DNA of 64,000 bases from assembly GCA_037349315.1 (NCBI GenBank), contig JBAIAC010000021.1, positions 4,340,001 through 4,404,000 of the forward strand. Direction: 5' to 3'. The stretch comes from Chelydra serpentina. Taxonomy: Eukaryota > Chordata > Testudines > Chelydridae. The notes beneath the pieces were generated by a model. The model was given only the letters and a program-made list of their open reading frames with translations. It did no database searches and was not told the DNA's origin. The stretch's first letter is position 1. Each line of letters starts with the position of its first letter. Positions 9,414-19,497 of the stretch are shown piece after piece. Both the position numbers and the translations under genes were made by a program.

Positions 9414-11832
9414 ATGGATCGGTTCGTTGTTACGATAAGAAAAGGAGCAGACAAGCTGAATTATAATGGATGTGCTGATAGTAGTGCAAATTCCTCGGAC
9501 TCCTTGGTTAAGAACTTACATGAAGATAATGCCCCCACCAGTTCCAGTGCGTGCAATAAACTAGTAATGACCAACAGAAACAAGTTCAGGTCAGTGTAGT
9601 TCCTATTCAAAGCCATCAAACATTCCATCTGATGATCCGGTCTGTGATATTCCAAAAAATAGATTAGAACGCCGGTCTCGACTATCTAGAGGTCCTTATC
9701 AGCCTAGATTGAGCATGTTTTCTAGAAGTAAAATAGGGAATAAACAAAGAAGCTTTCAGTCTGATTGGTATGAAAAGTATAGGTGGTTAGAATATAGCCC
9801 ATCAAAGGACGCAGCATTTTGCTTTTACTGCTGTTTCTTCTCCTCTAATGATGCAGCAAACAAAGGTCACACTGATCCAGCATTTATTGATAAGGGATTC
9901 AGAAACTGGCATAGGGCTAACGAATGTTTTAAAAAACACCAACTGTCAAAATCTCATGTGTTGAGCTGTTCTTCATGGTCAAGTTTTAATGAAGGGAAAC
10001 CTATTGACGTATTGTTGGATGAGGGAAAGCAGGCTTGTCTGTCTAAACAAGAAGAAGAATGGTGCCATAACCAAGGTGTAATGGAGCAACTGATTGACAT
10101 TGTTCTGTGTTTGGCGAAAGGTGGGAGACCATTCAGGGGTCACAATGAAAAAGCTGACAGTTTTGAGAAAGGTTTATTTCTAAAACTTGTCAATATGCTC
10201 CAAAGATATGATCCCGTAATGGCAAAGCATGTGCAACAATCTCCTCGAAACGCTACCTATCTGAGTAGCAATTGCATCCAAAATGATTTAATTGTAGCCT
10301 TGTACAACGTTGTGCAACAAAAGATTGTGTCTTCACTAAATGGAAAAATGGTCTCAATAATTGCCGATGATACTACTGACTGTGGACACCATGAACAGAT
10401 GTCCATTGTGGTGCGGTATTTTGACAATGAAAAACATAGTCCAGTTGAACATTTTGTGTCTGTTCAGAGACTATTAACAGTTGATGCTCAGTCTATTTTT
10501 GACCAGTTAAATGACGTCCTTGGCATTCTTAAAATTGACTGATCATCAGTGATGTCTATCTGTTTTGATGGCGCATCTATTATGTCTGGATGTATTGCGG
10601 GAGTTCAAATGAAATGTAAAGAAAGAAACAGTGAAATACTCTATGTACACTGCTATGCGCATTGCTTGAACCTTGTCCTAGTAGATGCATGCACTTCAAG
10701 TAAACAAAACAGAACTGTCTTTGATTTTTTTGGTGTTATTCAGACTCTTTATGCCTTCATGGAGGGGAGTCCTGTGCAACATGCAACAATGGAGAAGATT
10801 TCACAAGAAGTAGAATCCCAGTTGAAGACTTTGAAGTCCCTGTCAAACACAAGATGGGCATGCAGAGCAGAAGCAGTGGCTGCTGTAAAACAAAACTACT
10901 CCATCATTTTACAAGCTTTACAAGAGATTATCGAAACAACTCGCCTTGCTGACGCTAAAATTAAAGCCAGGGGCCTTATCCATGAACTAAATTCATTCAA
11001 GTTCATCTTTGCCCTTCACATGATGCACCCTATTCTCCAGATGGTGGTAAAAGTGAGTAAGGCTCTTCAAGCTCCAGATCTCAACTTACTTACTGCAATG
11101 ACAGGGGTGAAAAGCTTGTGTAACTCTTTGCCTGCGATGAGAAGTGGCCCAGAATATTTTCAGTCTATTTTCAATGACAGTGTGAAAATGTGTGTAGAGA
11201 ATGAAATATTGATTCCTCCAGTTAAGAAGAGAAAAATATCCACTCGTATTGATGACGCGTTTGAGTCCCAGCATCACTTTGATACAAAAGAGGAGCAGGA
11301 GAGAATAACTTCATTTTACCCACTCCTAGACTCAATGATTACCGGCATTGACCAGCGATTTGAACAGGAGACTTGTAAAATTGTGACTGCAATGGGAAAA
11401 CGGCTGAGCTTAGACATTGGCAGGGACGATATGAGAATCATTGCCAACAAATGTAAAGTGTCCTTGGATGAGTTGGAAGCTGACGTCGGATTGCTTCGGG
11501 GTTATGACGGATCTTTTCCTAAAGGTAGCACTACGAACACTACGAACTGGCTTGATTGGCTAAAGGAATCGGATCGGTCTTCCATGTTCCAGGCCTTTTA
11601 CAAATCTATTCAATGCTTTGCAGTCTTACCTGTTACAAGCTGTTCATGTGAAAAAGCCTTTTCGAAACTAGCACATGTAAAAAACAAACTAAGAAGTACA
11701 ATGTCCCAACAGCACCTCGACTCACTCATGATTTTGTACATTGAACAAGAATTGGCTTTGTCAGTTAATTACAATGATGTGATTGAGGAATTTAAGTCCA
11801 TAACACCTGGTGAGCGATGTCTCTCTCTGTAG
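9414..11832 (+). pseudogene. hAT-family transposase with TTF-type zinc finger, two lesions
   Basis: This is a cut-and-paste transposase of the zf-TTF/DUF4371 hAT group. The ATG at 9414 opens a 61-codon N-terminal piece rich in serine. A frameshift at about 9560-9590 moves the reading to the next frame, which continues through a TTF-type zinc finger (WYEKYRWLEYS, FCFYCCFF, WHRANECFKKH) from about 9700 to 10000. The RNase H-like core follows. The first acidic site lies in IIADDTTDCG (about 10355-10390) and the second in SICFDGASIMSG. Between them an in-frame TGA at 10540-10542 breaks an otherwise continuous frame. The C-terminal hAT dimerisation segment (NWLDWLKES, FAVLPVTSCSCEKAFS) is intact to the TAG ending at 11832. 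The gene retains strong coding character, so the lesions look fairly recent. Confidence 0.85.
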
Positions 11833-12091
11833 GACAGGACGATGAAGAAACCTTAATCTGTTTTGGTCAATTTGGGTTAGCTCATCTGGTTAAAGATAAA
11901 GATCATGAAAATTGACTGTATCTTTGTATACGCCTGGTTATCACTACAGCAAAAATTTGGTATTTTGTCTCATTTTTTACGTTTGTATTTTTTAAGTTAA
12001 GTTTAGTTGTTAATTTAAAAAAAATTAAGTTTAGTTAAGTTTTAGTTTCTTTAGTTTGTTTGATGAATAGAAATAATGTCCTTTATGATTG

Positions 12092-12127
12092 AGTTCAATA
12101 AATGTTCGCCTTAAAAAAAAAAAAATT
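12092..12127 (+). terminator. Poly(A) signal and A-tract at the end of the hAT unit
   Basis: AATAAA at about 12098 is followed some 10 bp later by 13 A and then TT, abutting the right CCCTAATG (12128-12135). The arrangement looks like the 3' end of a polyadenylated transcript preserved in DNA. Confidence 0.5.
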
Positions 12128-12135
12128 CCCTAATG

Positions 12136-12460
12136 AAATGTGCTGCACACGCCTATGCGCCTGGATCCCCTTTCTAAAGATAGCTGAAGAACAATGAACA
12201 GGCTGGATGTGGAGGGAAAGCTAATGATTTGAGTTGGGTTGGACAAAAACAGTGCAAGCGAAGCCTTCAGCCAACCTAGGGCTGTGACCTTCACAAGCTC
12301 AGCAAGGTTGGGTGGGCATGCTCAGCGCAAGGGCAAGCCCCCTGTAGAGCAAACAGTGTTCTGTCAGACTTACTAGGTAGCACTTACTCTGGAGCATTAA
12401 TACTAAAGAGTCCAGAGGTGACTTACTAAAACAATAATAAGAAAATAAGAAAGAAAGAAA
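12136..12460. other. No supported gene
   Basis: Ordinary mixed-composition DNA with a short GAAAGAAAGAAA run near its end. Nothing further was identified. Confidence 0.4.
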
Positions 12461-12563
12461 TACTTGTGGCACCTTAGAGACTAACAAATTTATTTCAGCA
12501 TAAGCTTTCGTGGGTTAGTACCCACTTCATCGGATGCATGGAATGAAACATACAGTAGACAGA
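12461..12563 (-). mobile_element. PLE-A element, left part of the copy split by the Tx1/LTR nest
   Basis: The tail runs from TACTTGTGGCACCTTAGAG to CATACAGTAGACAGA. Its last five bases, ACAGA (12559-12563), recur at 29822-29826. There the same PLE continues (TTATTTATACAGTCAGAG) into a GIY-YIG reading frame, so the 17 kb in between are later insertions. Confidence 0.8.
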
Positions 12564-12567
12564 TGTA
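12564..12567. repeat. TGTA, first of three junction copies
   Basis: TGTA occurs here, at 20855-20858 between the two LINEs and at 29138-29141 on the right. It is the target duplication of the Tx1 insertions. It is also the first four bases of the LTR-like element that continues as GCAGGG at 29142. Confidence 0.75.
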
Positions 12568-12584
12568 CCTATTGGGTTCCGGGA

Positions 12585-12610
12585 AGTGGGCGGGCGGAAG
12601 CCCGCCCACT
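12585..12610 (-). promoter_or_regulatory. Perfect hairpin in the Tx1 3' UTR, copy 1
   Basis: An 11-bp arm AGTGGGCGGGC pairs perfectly with GCCCGCCCACT around a 4-nt loop. It sits within 45 bp of the element's 3' end and is conserved in copy 2. In LINEs such 3' structures are often what the reverse transcriptase recognises, so I infer that role here. Confidence 0.6.
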
Positions 12611-12709
12611 GCTAAAGGACCCCCCCTAATTTAAGGGGAGGATCCACAGGACCTGGAATCCAAATGAGTCCGGGGGACAACTAATGAAATAACAGGGTCA
12701 GGGGTGCGG

Positions 12710-15700
12710 TCACAGGGTTAAAAGAAGGGAGCCTGACGGGGACACCGAGCAGAGAACCCCGGACAGCGCCCACTGCTCCTCAAAGGCGTCAAGGGAGCCA
12801 GCGGACGCCGCCCAGAGGAACTCTGCTCGGATGCGTGATCGGACAAGGGATCGGAAACAGGCCCCACAGGCACCGGAGCCTCCATCGGCCAACCTCCTCT
12901 CCCTGGTTTTATAGATGGCCAATTTAGCCAGGGCCAGGAGGAGATTGACCAGGAGGTCCCGTGATTTCGTGGGGCGACGGATAGGGAGTGCATAGAGAAG
13001 GAGGTGAGGGGAAAAGTGCAGCCAAAATCGTAACAAAAGATTGGTGAGGAGCCGGAATAGGGACTGCAACCTGGCGCACTCCAGGTAGACGTGCACCAGG
13101 GTCTCCCTCACACCACAGAAGGGGCAGGTATCTGGGACAGGGGTAAACCGTGCCAAATACACACCCGTGCTCACGGCCCCATGAAGGAGTCGCCAGCTGA
13201 CATCCCCGGTGGGCCTCGGTATCAGAGTGGAATAGAGGCTGGCCCACCGGGGCTCCTCACCCTCTAGAGGTGGTAGAAGGTCCCGCCACTTTGTGTCGGG
13301 GCGGGACACGAGGGCGAGGAAATGAAGGGTGTGGAGCACGAGCGTGTAGAGGTGCTTCCGTGGCGCGGTTTGAAAACGGACCGGCTGTAAGGTGTGCAGC
13401 CGGCTCATGGAGAAGGGGCGGGGAGGCCGGTTGGGTCCACGGGGCAGGGGCCCGATGAAAAGGTCCGGGGGGCCTGGGGTGGAGGGTGGGCGGGGCGTGC
13501 CCTCGTGCAGGACCCGGTCGAGATAGACCCGAGCAGCGGGTGGCAGAGCGGCCCTCACCTCCTGGAGTACGCGCCGGGGAGTACAAGGCCTGGAGAGCCC
13601 CATGCGCTGAGCAAGCGTCAGGGGATCCAGCCAGTCTCCCCGGTCGTAGTCCAGGAGGTCTCCGACTCTGGTGACTTCTGCCAGGACCAACCTCTGGCGC
13701 ACCGAGGGGGACTCCGCCGCCTGCACACGAAGCTGGGGGTTGTGTAGCAGGGGCTCCGCGAGGAGATCTGCCCCCTCGGTGGCCGCCACGGACCTGGTCG
13801 CTGAGAATAGCTTCCAGGTCCGGAGGAGGTCCTGGTAGAAGACCGGCAGCCCGGAGAGGTCTCGCGGAAGGCCCCTCGGATCGAGATAAAGGAGCTGCCG
13901 GTCGTACCGGAGCCCTCGGAAGCGGCGCAGGAAGGCGTGCGCCAGTACGCTCCACGCCGGACTACCTGCACCATAAAGGAGTCTCTGCAGGGCCTGGAGG
14001 CGGAAGACACGGACCTGAGTGCGCAGGCACTTCAGGCCCTGCCCACCCTCCTCCAGGGGCAGATGGAGGACCCCTGCAGAGACCCAGTGCAGCCCTGGCC
14101 AGAAGAACTCCAGAATCGCCGTCCGGAGGTCGGCCAGGAGACCCGGGGCTGGGACCAGGGTGTTGAGCCGGTACCAGAGCATGGACAGGACTAGTTGATT
14201 GAGCACCAGTGCCCTCCCGCGAAGAGAGAGGCACCGGAGTAGTCCTGTCCATTTCCGGAGCCGCTCGGTCACCCTGCCCTGTAAACCGTGCCAGTTCTCC
14301 GGCGGAGACGGATGCGTGGCGGAAAGGTAAACGCCGAGATAGAGCAGCGGACCCGCGCTCCACCTGATGGCCTGAAGCGCGGGTGGGAGGGAGCTCGCCT
14401 GCCACCCGTCCCCTACCACCAGGCCAGAGCTCTTGACCCAGTTGACCCGGGCAGAGGAGGCCGCCGAGTAGATGGCCTGGCAAGCCTCCACCCGCACCAA
14501 GTCGCCCGGGTCCTGGACCACGAGGAGCACATCGTCGGCGTACGCCGACAGGACCAGCCGCAGCTCCGGCTCCCGCAGCACCAACCCCGTCAACCGCCTG
14601 CGAAGGAGACAGAGGAAGGGCTCGATCGCCAGAGCGTACAGCTGGCCCGAGAGGGGACACCCCTGCCGTACTCCGCGCCCGAAGCTGACCGGCTCAGTCA
14701 GGGTCCAGTTGAGCCTGACCAGACACTCTGCGGAAGCGTACAGCACCTGGAGAAAACCCACAAACTGGGGTCCAAAACCAAACGCTCGCAGAGTGTTCAG
14801 GAGATACTTGTGATCCACCCTGTCGAACGCTTTCTCCTGATCCAGGGACAGGAGGGCGAACGACAACCCATCCCTGCACCCAAGCTCCAAGAGATCCCGG
14901 ACCAGATACAGGTTATCAAAGATGGTACGGCCCGGGACGGTGTAGGTCTGGTCGGGGTGGATCACGTCCTCCAGCACGGACCCCAGCCGCAGCGAGATGG
15001 CCTTGGCTACGAGTTTGTAGTCCGTGCTGAGGAGCGAGACGGGACGCCAATTCCGTAAATCGCGGAGGTCCCCCTTCTTCGGCAGTAAGGCGAGCACAGC
15101 TCGCCTGCACGAGAGAGGGAGGACCCCGCTCTGCAAGGACTCGGCCCAGACGGTGACGAGGTCCGGGCCGAGGACGTCCCAGAACACACGGTAGAACTCC
15201 ACGGTCAGCCCGTCCATGCCCGGAGATTTATTGGTGGGCATGCGGCGGAGGGCTTCCGAGAACTCAGCCAGAGAGAGAGGCAGCTCTAGCCGGTCCCGGT
15301 CACCCGCGCTGACCGTTGGGAGTTGGTCCCAGAGCACTCTGCAAGCGGTGGCATCGGTCGGATCCGGGGAGAAAAGGTTGGCGTAGAAGGTCCTGGCCCT
15401 CTCGCACATCTCCACCGGATCCGTGAGGGGGGAGCCGTCCTCTGCCAGAAGGCAGGTGACGTGCTTCTTGGCCCCCCTCCTTTTCTCCAGGGCGTAGAAG
15501 AAGCGGGAGCCGCGATCCATCTCCCGAAGGAGGCGGATGCGGGATCGAACAAAAGCGCCCCGGGCCCGGTGGTCTTCGAGGGCCCGGAGCTCCTCCCGCT
15601 TCTCCCGGCACGCCCCACAGAGGGATGGATCCTCGGGGCTGGCGGCCAGACGCCTCTCCAGCTCTAAGACCTCCCGCTCCAACTGTTCTATTACCGCATC

Positions 15701-16630
15701 CCTCCGTCGGCTGGCGCCCCGAGTGTAGTTACGGCAGAAGAGCCGGGCGTGCACCTTCCCCAGGTCCCACCACCGCCGCGCCGAGGGAAAAGCGCGCCGC
15801 TGCCCTCGCCAGACCAACCAGAACTCCCGGAAGGACGCCACGAAGCCCACATCCTCCAGCAAGCTGTTGTTGAAATGCCAGTAGGCCGGCCCGGGCCTCT
15901 CCGCACAGAGAGAGGCCGTCACGGTGGCTAGGTGGTGATCTGAGAAAGGGGCCGGCCGAATGTCGGAGGAGTGGGCTCGGGAAAGGTGGAAGCGTGACAA
16001 GTAAATACGGTCCAACCGCGAGTGGTGCGACCGATGGGCTTCCACCCGGACATAGGTAAAGGTCGAAATGTCGTCCGGGTGGTGGTCGCGCCAGACGTCC
16101 ACCAGGGAGTGATGGTCGACAATCTCCCGGAGGACGTCCGCGGCGGCCGGGTTCTGCTCGGTTCCCGAGCGGTCCCGCTCCTCGAGGGTAGCATTAAAAT
16201 CCCCGCCCAGGACCAGGCACTCGTGAGGAGCCAAAGTGCCGAGGAAGGCGGACACCTGCTGATAAAAACATAGCCGCTCCGGGCCCGATGTCGGGGCATA
16301 GACGTTAACGAGATTGACCACTAGCCCCTCCATGCGGACCCGGAGGTGCAGCAGGCGACCCGGCACAGCCTCGGTAACCCCCAGCACCTCAGGCCGGAGG
16401 TTGGGGGAGAACAGGGTAGCCACTCCAGCTGAGCGACCCGTAAGATGGCTAAAGTAAACTCTATCCCCCCACTCCAGCCGCCAGCTGTCTTCGGCGGCCG
16501 GATCCGTGTGGGTCTCCTGCAGGAAAACCACAGAGTACCCCCCCTCCCGAAGGAAGGAGAGCACCTGGCACCTGCGGAGACCCATCCGACACCCCCGGGT
16601 GTTTAATGTGGCAAAGGTGACAGGTGCCAT
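12710..16630 (-). CDS. Tx1 LINE ORF2 protein, copy 1: APE endonuclease and reverse transcriptase
   Basis: 1306 residues, uninterrupted, close to the length I recall for the Xenopus Tx1 ORF2 (about 1308). It nicks the target and copies the LINE RNA from the nick. Residues 1-235 are the apurinic-type endonuclease, with N10, E39 (LQETH), D144/N146 (GGDFNA), D207 (RLDRIY) and D231-H232 (SDHH). A basic linker leads to the reverse transcriptase with D597 (LSLDQEKAFDRV), RQGCPLS at 655-661 and YADD at 697-700. Near residues 1169-1185 is a cysteine/histidine motif (CPFCG...HVYLEC) of the kind found after LINE reverse transcriptases. The ATG at 16630 overlaps the ORF1 stop as TAATG. By eye it differs from copy 2 at only five residues. 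It is apparently functional. Confidence 0.95.
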   Translation of the reverse strand: MAPVTFATLNTRGCRMGLRRCQVLSFLREGGYSVVFLQETHTDPAAEDSWRLEWGDRVYFSHLTGRSAGVATLFSPNLRPEVLGVTEAVPGRLLHLRVRMEGLVVNLVNVYAPTSGPERLCFYQQVSAFLGTLAPHECLVLGGDFNATLEERDRSGTEQNPAAADVLREIVDHHSLVDVWRDHHPDDISTFTYVRVEAHRSHHSRLDRIYLSRFHLSRAHSSDIRPAPFSDHHLATVTASLCAERPGPAYWHFNNSLLEDVGFVASFREFWLVWRGQRRAFPSARRWWDLGKVHARLFCRNYTRGASRRRDAVIEQLEREVLELERRLAASPEDPSLCGACREKREELRALEDHRARGAFVRSRIRLLREMDRGSRFFYALEKRRGAKKHVTCLLAEDGSPLTDPVEMCERARTFYANLFSPDPTDATACRVLWDQLPTVSAGDRDRLELPLSLAEFSEALRRMPTNKSPGMDGLTVEFYRVFWDVLGPDLVTVWAESLQSGVLPLSCRRAVLALLPKKGDLRDLRNWRPVSLLSTDYKLVAKAISLRLGSVLEDVIHPDQTYTVPGRTIFDNLYLVRDLLELGCRDGLSFALLSLDQEKAFDRVDHKYLLNTLRAFGFGPQFVGFLQVLYASAECLVRLNWTLTEPVSFGRGVRQGCPLSGQLYALAIEPFLCLLRRRLTGLVLREPELRLVLSAYADDVLLVVQDPGDLVRVEACQAIYSAASSARVNWVKSSGLVVGDGWQASSLPPALQAIRWSAGPLLYLGVYLSATHPSPPENWHGLQGRVTERLRKWTGLLRCLSLRGRALVLNQLVLSMLWYRLNTLVPAPGLLADLRTAILEFFWPGLHWVSAGVLHLPLEEGGQGLKCLRTQVRVFRLQALQRLLYGAGSPAWSVLAHAFLRRFRGLRYDRQLLYLDPRGLPRDLSGLPVFYQDLLRTWKLFSATRSVAATEGADLLAEPLLHNPQLRVQAAESPSVRQRLVLAEVTRVGDLLDYDRGDWLDPLTLAQRMGLSRPCTPRRVLQEVRAALPPAARVYLDRVLHEGTPRPPSTPGPPDLFIGPLPRGPNRPPRPFSMSRLHTLQPVRFQTAPRKHLYTLVLHTLHFLALVSRPDTKWRDLLPPLEGEEPRWASLYSTLIPRPTGDVSWRLLHGAVSTGVYLARFTPVPDTCPFCGVRETLVHVYLECARLQSLFRLLTNLLLRFWLHFSPHLLLYALPIRRPTKSRDLLVNLLLALAKLAIYKTRERRLADGGSGACGACFRSLVRSRIRAEFLWAASAGSLDAFEEQWALSGVLCSVSPSGSLLLTL

Positions 16631-16632
16631 TA
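16628..16632 (-). promoter_or_regulatory. TAATG stop/start overlap between ORF1 and ORF2
   Basis: On the minus strand the ORF1 stop TAA (16632-16630) and the ORF2 ATG (16630-16628) share an A. In other LINEs, such as insect SART1, this arrangement supports translation of ORF2 by termination and reinitiation. The five bases are also present in copy 2, but there ORF1 is out of frame. Confidence 0.65.
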
Positions 16633-19497
16633 GGAGGGCTGGGGGGGAGCCTCATCAGCGGGGACGCTCGTGGCCCCCATTGGGCCGCGCAGCAAACCGT
16701 GACCTACCCCGAAGGTAAGCAGGGAGTCGCGGAAGGTGCGGACCCGGTGGTAAGTTGCGGCACTCTGCTTCCCGGTCCCTTTACCCTCCCCCATGAGGGC
16801 CCTCGTGGCCCGGAGGATGCGGTTAAAGTCCCCCCAGCGCTGGAGAGCGAGCTGGACCTTGTTGCGGGAGCCGCGGACGTCTTCTAGAAACGCCCGCAGC
16901 TCGTCTCGCAGCTCATGGGGGGGCGGGGTCACTGGCCCCTGGGCGCCCTCCACTAGGGCCCCTGACACAGCCCCATGGCCCACCGAGACGGACAGGCAGG
17001 GGGCGGACCCACGACGTGGCGCCCGATGGGCTGGCACCATGTGGCCTGGCTCAGACACCATCTCAAAGGGGGGTGGCGGAGGGAAGAGAGCAACCCCTAG
17101 AGGGTCGGGACAGGGAGACACAAAGGCCGCTCCCTGGGGGTCATCCTCTGGGAAAGGAAAGGAGACTGCCCCAGGGGCGGCAACGGCATCGCGAGAGGTG
17201 GAGGGGGTAGGGATGGGATCGGGAGTAGGGGCAGGGCAGGGGTCGGGAGTAGGGTTGGGGAGAGGGATAGAGGCCAGATCCAGGGCCCCCGTAGCTGGGA
17301 CGCTGGGAGGTGGCTCTCCTCCATTGGGCTCAGGAGTCTGAGGGGTGGGAGCGGGGGCCCCAGTGATGCCGGGCTCAGGCTCGATGACAGGTGATACAGC
17401 CACGGCATCATCAGATGGAGAATGGTTAGCGGGGCCCCCTCCCGGGAAGGAAGTCAATTGCTCCGCACCAACGAGGGAGACCCCCGGTAACTCGGGTCCC
17501 GGCCGCAAAGCACTGGCCGTCGCCACAGCGGGCTCGGCGGCCATCAGAGGAGTGCCACCCACGGCCGGGCAGGTCAAAGAGTCCAGGGGATCCTCGGAGG
17601 TAGGAGAGGAGGCAGGGACCATAGGGAGGGGGCACGGGGAAGGGAGGTCCGGCGTGAGGTCGCTCAGGTCGAGGCCCGCTGGCAGAGGGTCGTCCTCCCC
17701 CTGGGTAACCGGGGTCAGACCCAGGGCCTCGATCTCCTCGTAGATAGAGGGGAGATCACACCCCACCACCCCGGGGCCCTCCCCGCCATCGCCCGGGGCA
17801 ACGCTCGCTTCGAGGCCCGCAGGGGCTTCAGCAGGTAAGGGGGCAGGAAGGGCTCCAGCAGAGGACTCTGTAGGAAGGGACTCCATCGGAGGGGCGGTGC
17901 TGCCTTCCGGTGCTGCCACGTCTGCCCTTGCCAGTAGTGGTGGACAAAAGCCACCCGCGGGGAAAGCGGAGGGCTCGGCATCGGTGCCCCCCTTCCTGGT
18001 CTTCCGGGGGGCCTCCGCATCCGATGGCAGGAGCGGAGCTCGAGCCTTCCGCTTGCCCCGCTTTCCCTGTACGAGTGTCCAGCCCTCCATGGCATCGTCT
18101 GTGGGCTGGTCGACAGGGGTTGGGTCAGGAGGCAAGGACGATGGTTTGGGGACTCGGGGAGGTAACGGCGGGGCAGCACAAGGGGGGGCAGACTCCCTCT
18201 GGGGCGGGCCATTTCCCACACCTGGCGTTACCCCTGCCACATCCTCCTCCACGGGCCCCGCCAGAGTGCGTACAACAGAGGCGGGGCTCTCCCGCTCGTC
18301 TAGGCGCGCTGGGGGGGGCACCCCCAGGGCCCGAGCGGGAGCAGCGGTGGACTGGGAAGGAGGAGGGGCAGCTCTGGGTGCCGGGCGGTCAAGGGCGCCG
18401 GCGGTGACGGGGCCGGCACCCTGCCGGGGCTTGGGGGTCTCGGATGCTCCTTCTTGCCGGGCCAAGGGACAGTCCCTCCGGACGTGCCCCAGCGCCCGGC
18501 AGAGGTAGCACCGGGCCTCCCCCGTCGAATAATGCACCCGGTAATGGGCCCCTTGGTAGGGGACTAGAAAAGACCCCTCAAGCGCCTCTCCGCCACGCGC
18601 CGCCGGCGGCAGTTGGAGATGCACCTGCCGGCGGAACGAGAGGATGTGGCGGAGGGTGGGGTCCTTGCAGCCCAGCGAGAGAGGGCTGAGGATGTTAATA
18701 GGTTTCCCCAGGCTGGAGAGGGCAGGCAATAGGGCAGCGTTGGGCAGGAAGGGCGGGACGGAGGTCAGGACTACGCGGACACCCAGGTCCTCCAGCGGCT
18801 CCAGGGGGACGAATACGCCCCCCACCGCCAGGCCCTTCTCTACCGCCTCTTGAGCGGCGGCCTCCGAAGCAAGGAAGAATACCGCCTTGCCGTACATCTT
18901 GGAGGCCGCCACAATGGCCATGGGCCCCACCACCCTCGCCAACGCCCGCACGTAGGTTTCGATGTGGGGCGAGGCGGGCACCAGGTGGCAGCGGATGCCA
19001 TGCCTCCTGGTCAAGGTGGGGAAGGGGCCCCGGCCACTAGGGATGGTACCAGAGGCAGTGGCTGGGAGAGAGGACTTGGCAGTTGGTGGGGGGGCCCCCG
19101 CCACCTGGGCATATGCTCTGGGGGCTGGAGGGGGGGCGCCCACGGTGCTGGTGGGGGGAACTACAGGGGGTGACGCCGCGGCCGGTGGTGGGGCCGTGGC
19201 AGTGGGGGTAGTCCCTGCCATGGAGGGCTTACTCTTTTTAGCGGGGCTCTTCCCCTTCCTTTTTCCCTGCCCCTTCCCGCCAGCTGGGGGTGTTCCCCGC
19301 AAATCAGAGGAGGCGAGGGACATGGCAGCAGCGGAGGTCACCCCCTTGCCTGTCACTGCCGGCACCCCAACAGGGGCGCTAGAAGGTGGTCTGGCAGCGG
19401 CAGTTGAGGTGGAGGCTAGGGGGGACGGCAGCGGGGCAGGCGGAGGAGGGGGGACAGGGTCCGCCACAGGGATTCCACCCGCCATGTCTCCCGCCAT
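16630..19497 (-). CDS. Tx1 LINE ORF1 protein, copy 1: RNA-binding, CCHC zinc knuckle
   Basis: 955 residues from the ATG at 19497 (MAGDMAGG). The frame is open further upstream to 19641, but copy 2 has an extra G in that stretch, so I take it as 5' UTR. The N-terminal quarter is alanine- and proline-rich with a lysine patch (KRKGKSPAKKSK). A central region (RHGIRCHLVP to HLQLPP) resembles RRM-type folds. One zinc knuckle, CYLCRALGHVRRDC, lies near 18470-18511. The C-terminal half is proline- and acid-rich, then ends in a basic, helical segment (LQRWGDFNRILRATRAL). The protein would coat the LINE RNA. Its TAA stop overlaps the ORF2 ATG by one base, consistent with termination-reinitiation. Confidence 0.88.
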   Translation of the reverse strand: MAGDMAGGIPVADPVPPPPPAPLPSPLASTSTAAARPPSSAPVGVPAVTGKGVTSAAAMSLASSDLRGTPPAGGKGQGKRKGKSPAKKSKPSMAGTTPTATAPPPAAASPPVVPPTSTVGAPPPAPRAYAQVAGAPPPTAKSSLPATASGTIPSGRGPFPTLTRRHGIRCHLVPASPHIETYVRALARVVGPMAIVAASKMYGKAVFFLASEAAAQEAVEKGLAVGGVFVPLEPLEDLGVRVVLTSVPPFLPNAALLPALSSLGKPINILSPLSLGCKDPTLRHILSFRRQVHLQLPPAARGGEALEGSFLVPYQGAHYRVHYSTGEARCYLCRALGHVRRDCPLARQEGASETPKPRQGAGPVTAGALDRPAPRAAPPPSQSTAAPARALGVPPPARLDERESPASVVRTLAGPVEEDVAGVTPGVGNGPPQRESAPPCAAPPLPPRVPKPSSLPPDPTPVDQPTDDAMEGWTLVQGKRGKRKARAPLLPSDAEAPRKTRKGGTDAEPSAFPAGGFCPPLLARADVAAPEGSTAPPMESLPTESSAGALPAPLPAEAPAGLEASVAPGDGGEGPGVVGCDLPSIYEEIEALGLTPVTQGEDDPLPAGLDLSDLTPDLPSPCPLPMVPASSPTSEDPLDSLTCPAVGGTPLMAAEPAVATASALRPGPELPGVSLVGAEQLTSFPGGGPANHSPSDDAVAVSPVIEPEPGITGAPAPTPQTPEPNGGEPPPSVPATGALDLASIPLPNPTPDPCPAPTPDPIPTPSTSRDAVAAPGAVSFPFPEDDPQGAAFVSPCPDPLGVALFPPPPPFEMVSEPGHMVPAHRAPRRGSAPCLSVSVGHGAVSGALVEGAQGPVTPPPHELRDELRAFLEDVRGSRNKVQLALQRWGDFNRILRATRALMGEGKGTGKQSAATYHRVRTFRDSLLTFGVGHGLLRGPMGATSVPADEAPPQPS

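Larger units (their letters stand above)
9108..12127 (+). mobile_element. hAT transposase-bearing unit with A-rich ends
   Basis: About 3.0 kb between the CCCTAATG repeats. It begins TC followed by 13 A and ends with AATAAATG...CCTT, 13 A, TT. It contains a promoter-like region (TATA at 9270), a transposase gene and a 3' UTR. The ends are not inverted repeats of each other. Either the true inverted ends have been lost, or the unit was moved by reverse transcription of a transcript. The presence of the TATA region argues against a simple retrocopy. Confidence 0.6.

Noticed and set aside
13257..15906. Numerous long frames opposite or out of phase with the LINE ORF2
   Set aside because: They recur at the same offsets in copy 2 and are by-products of GC-rich codons in the real minus-strand ORF2.
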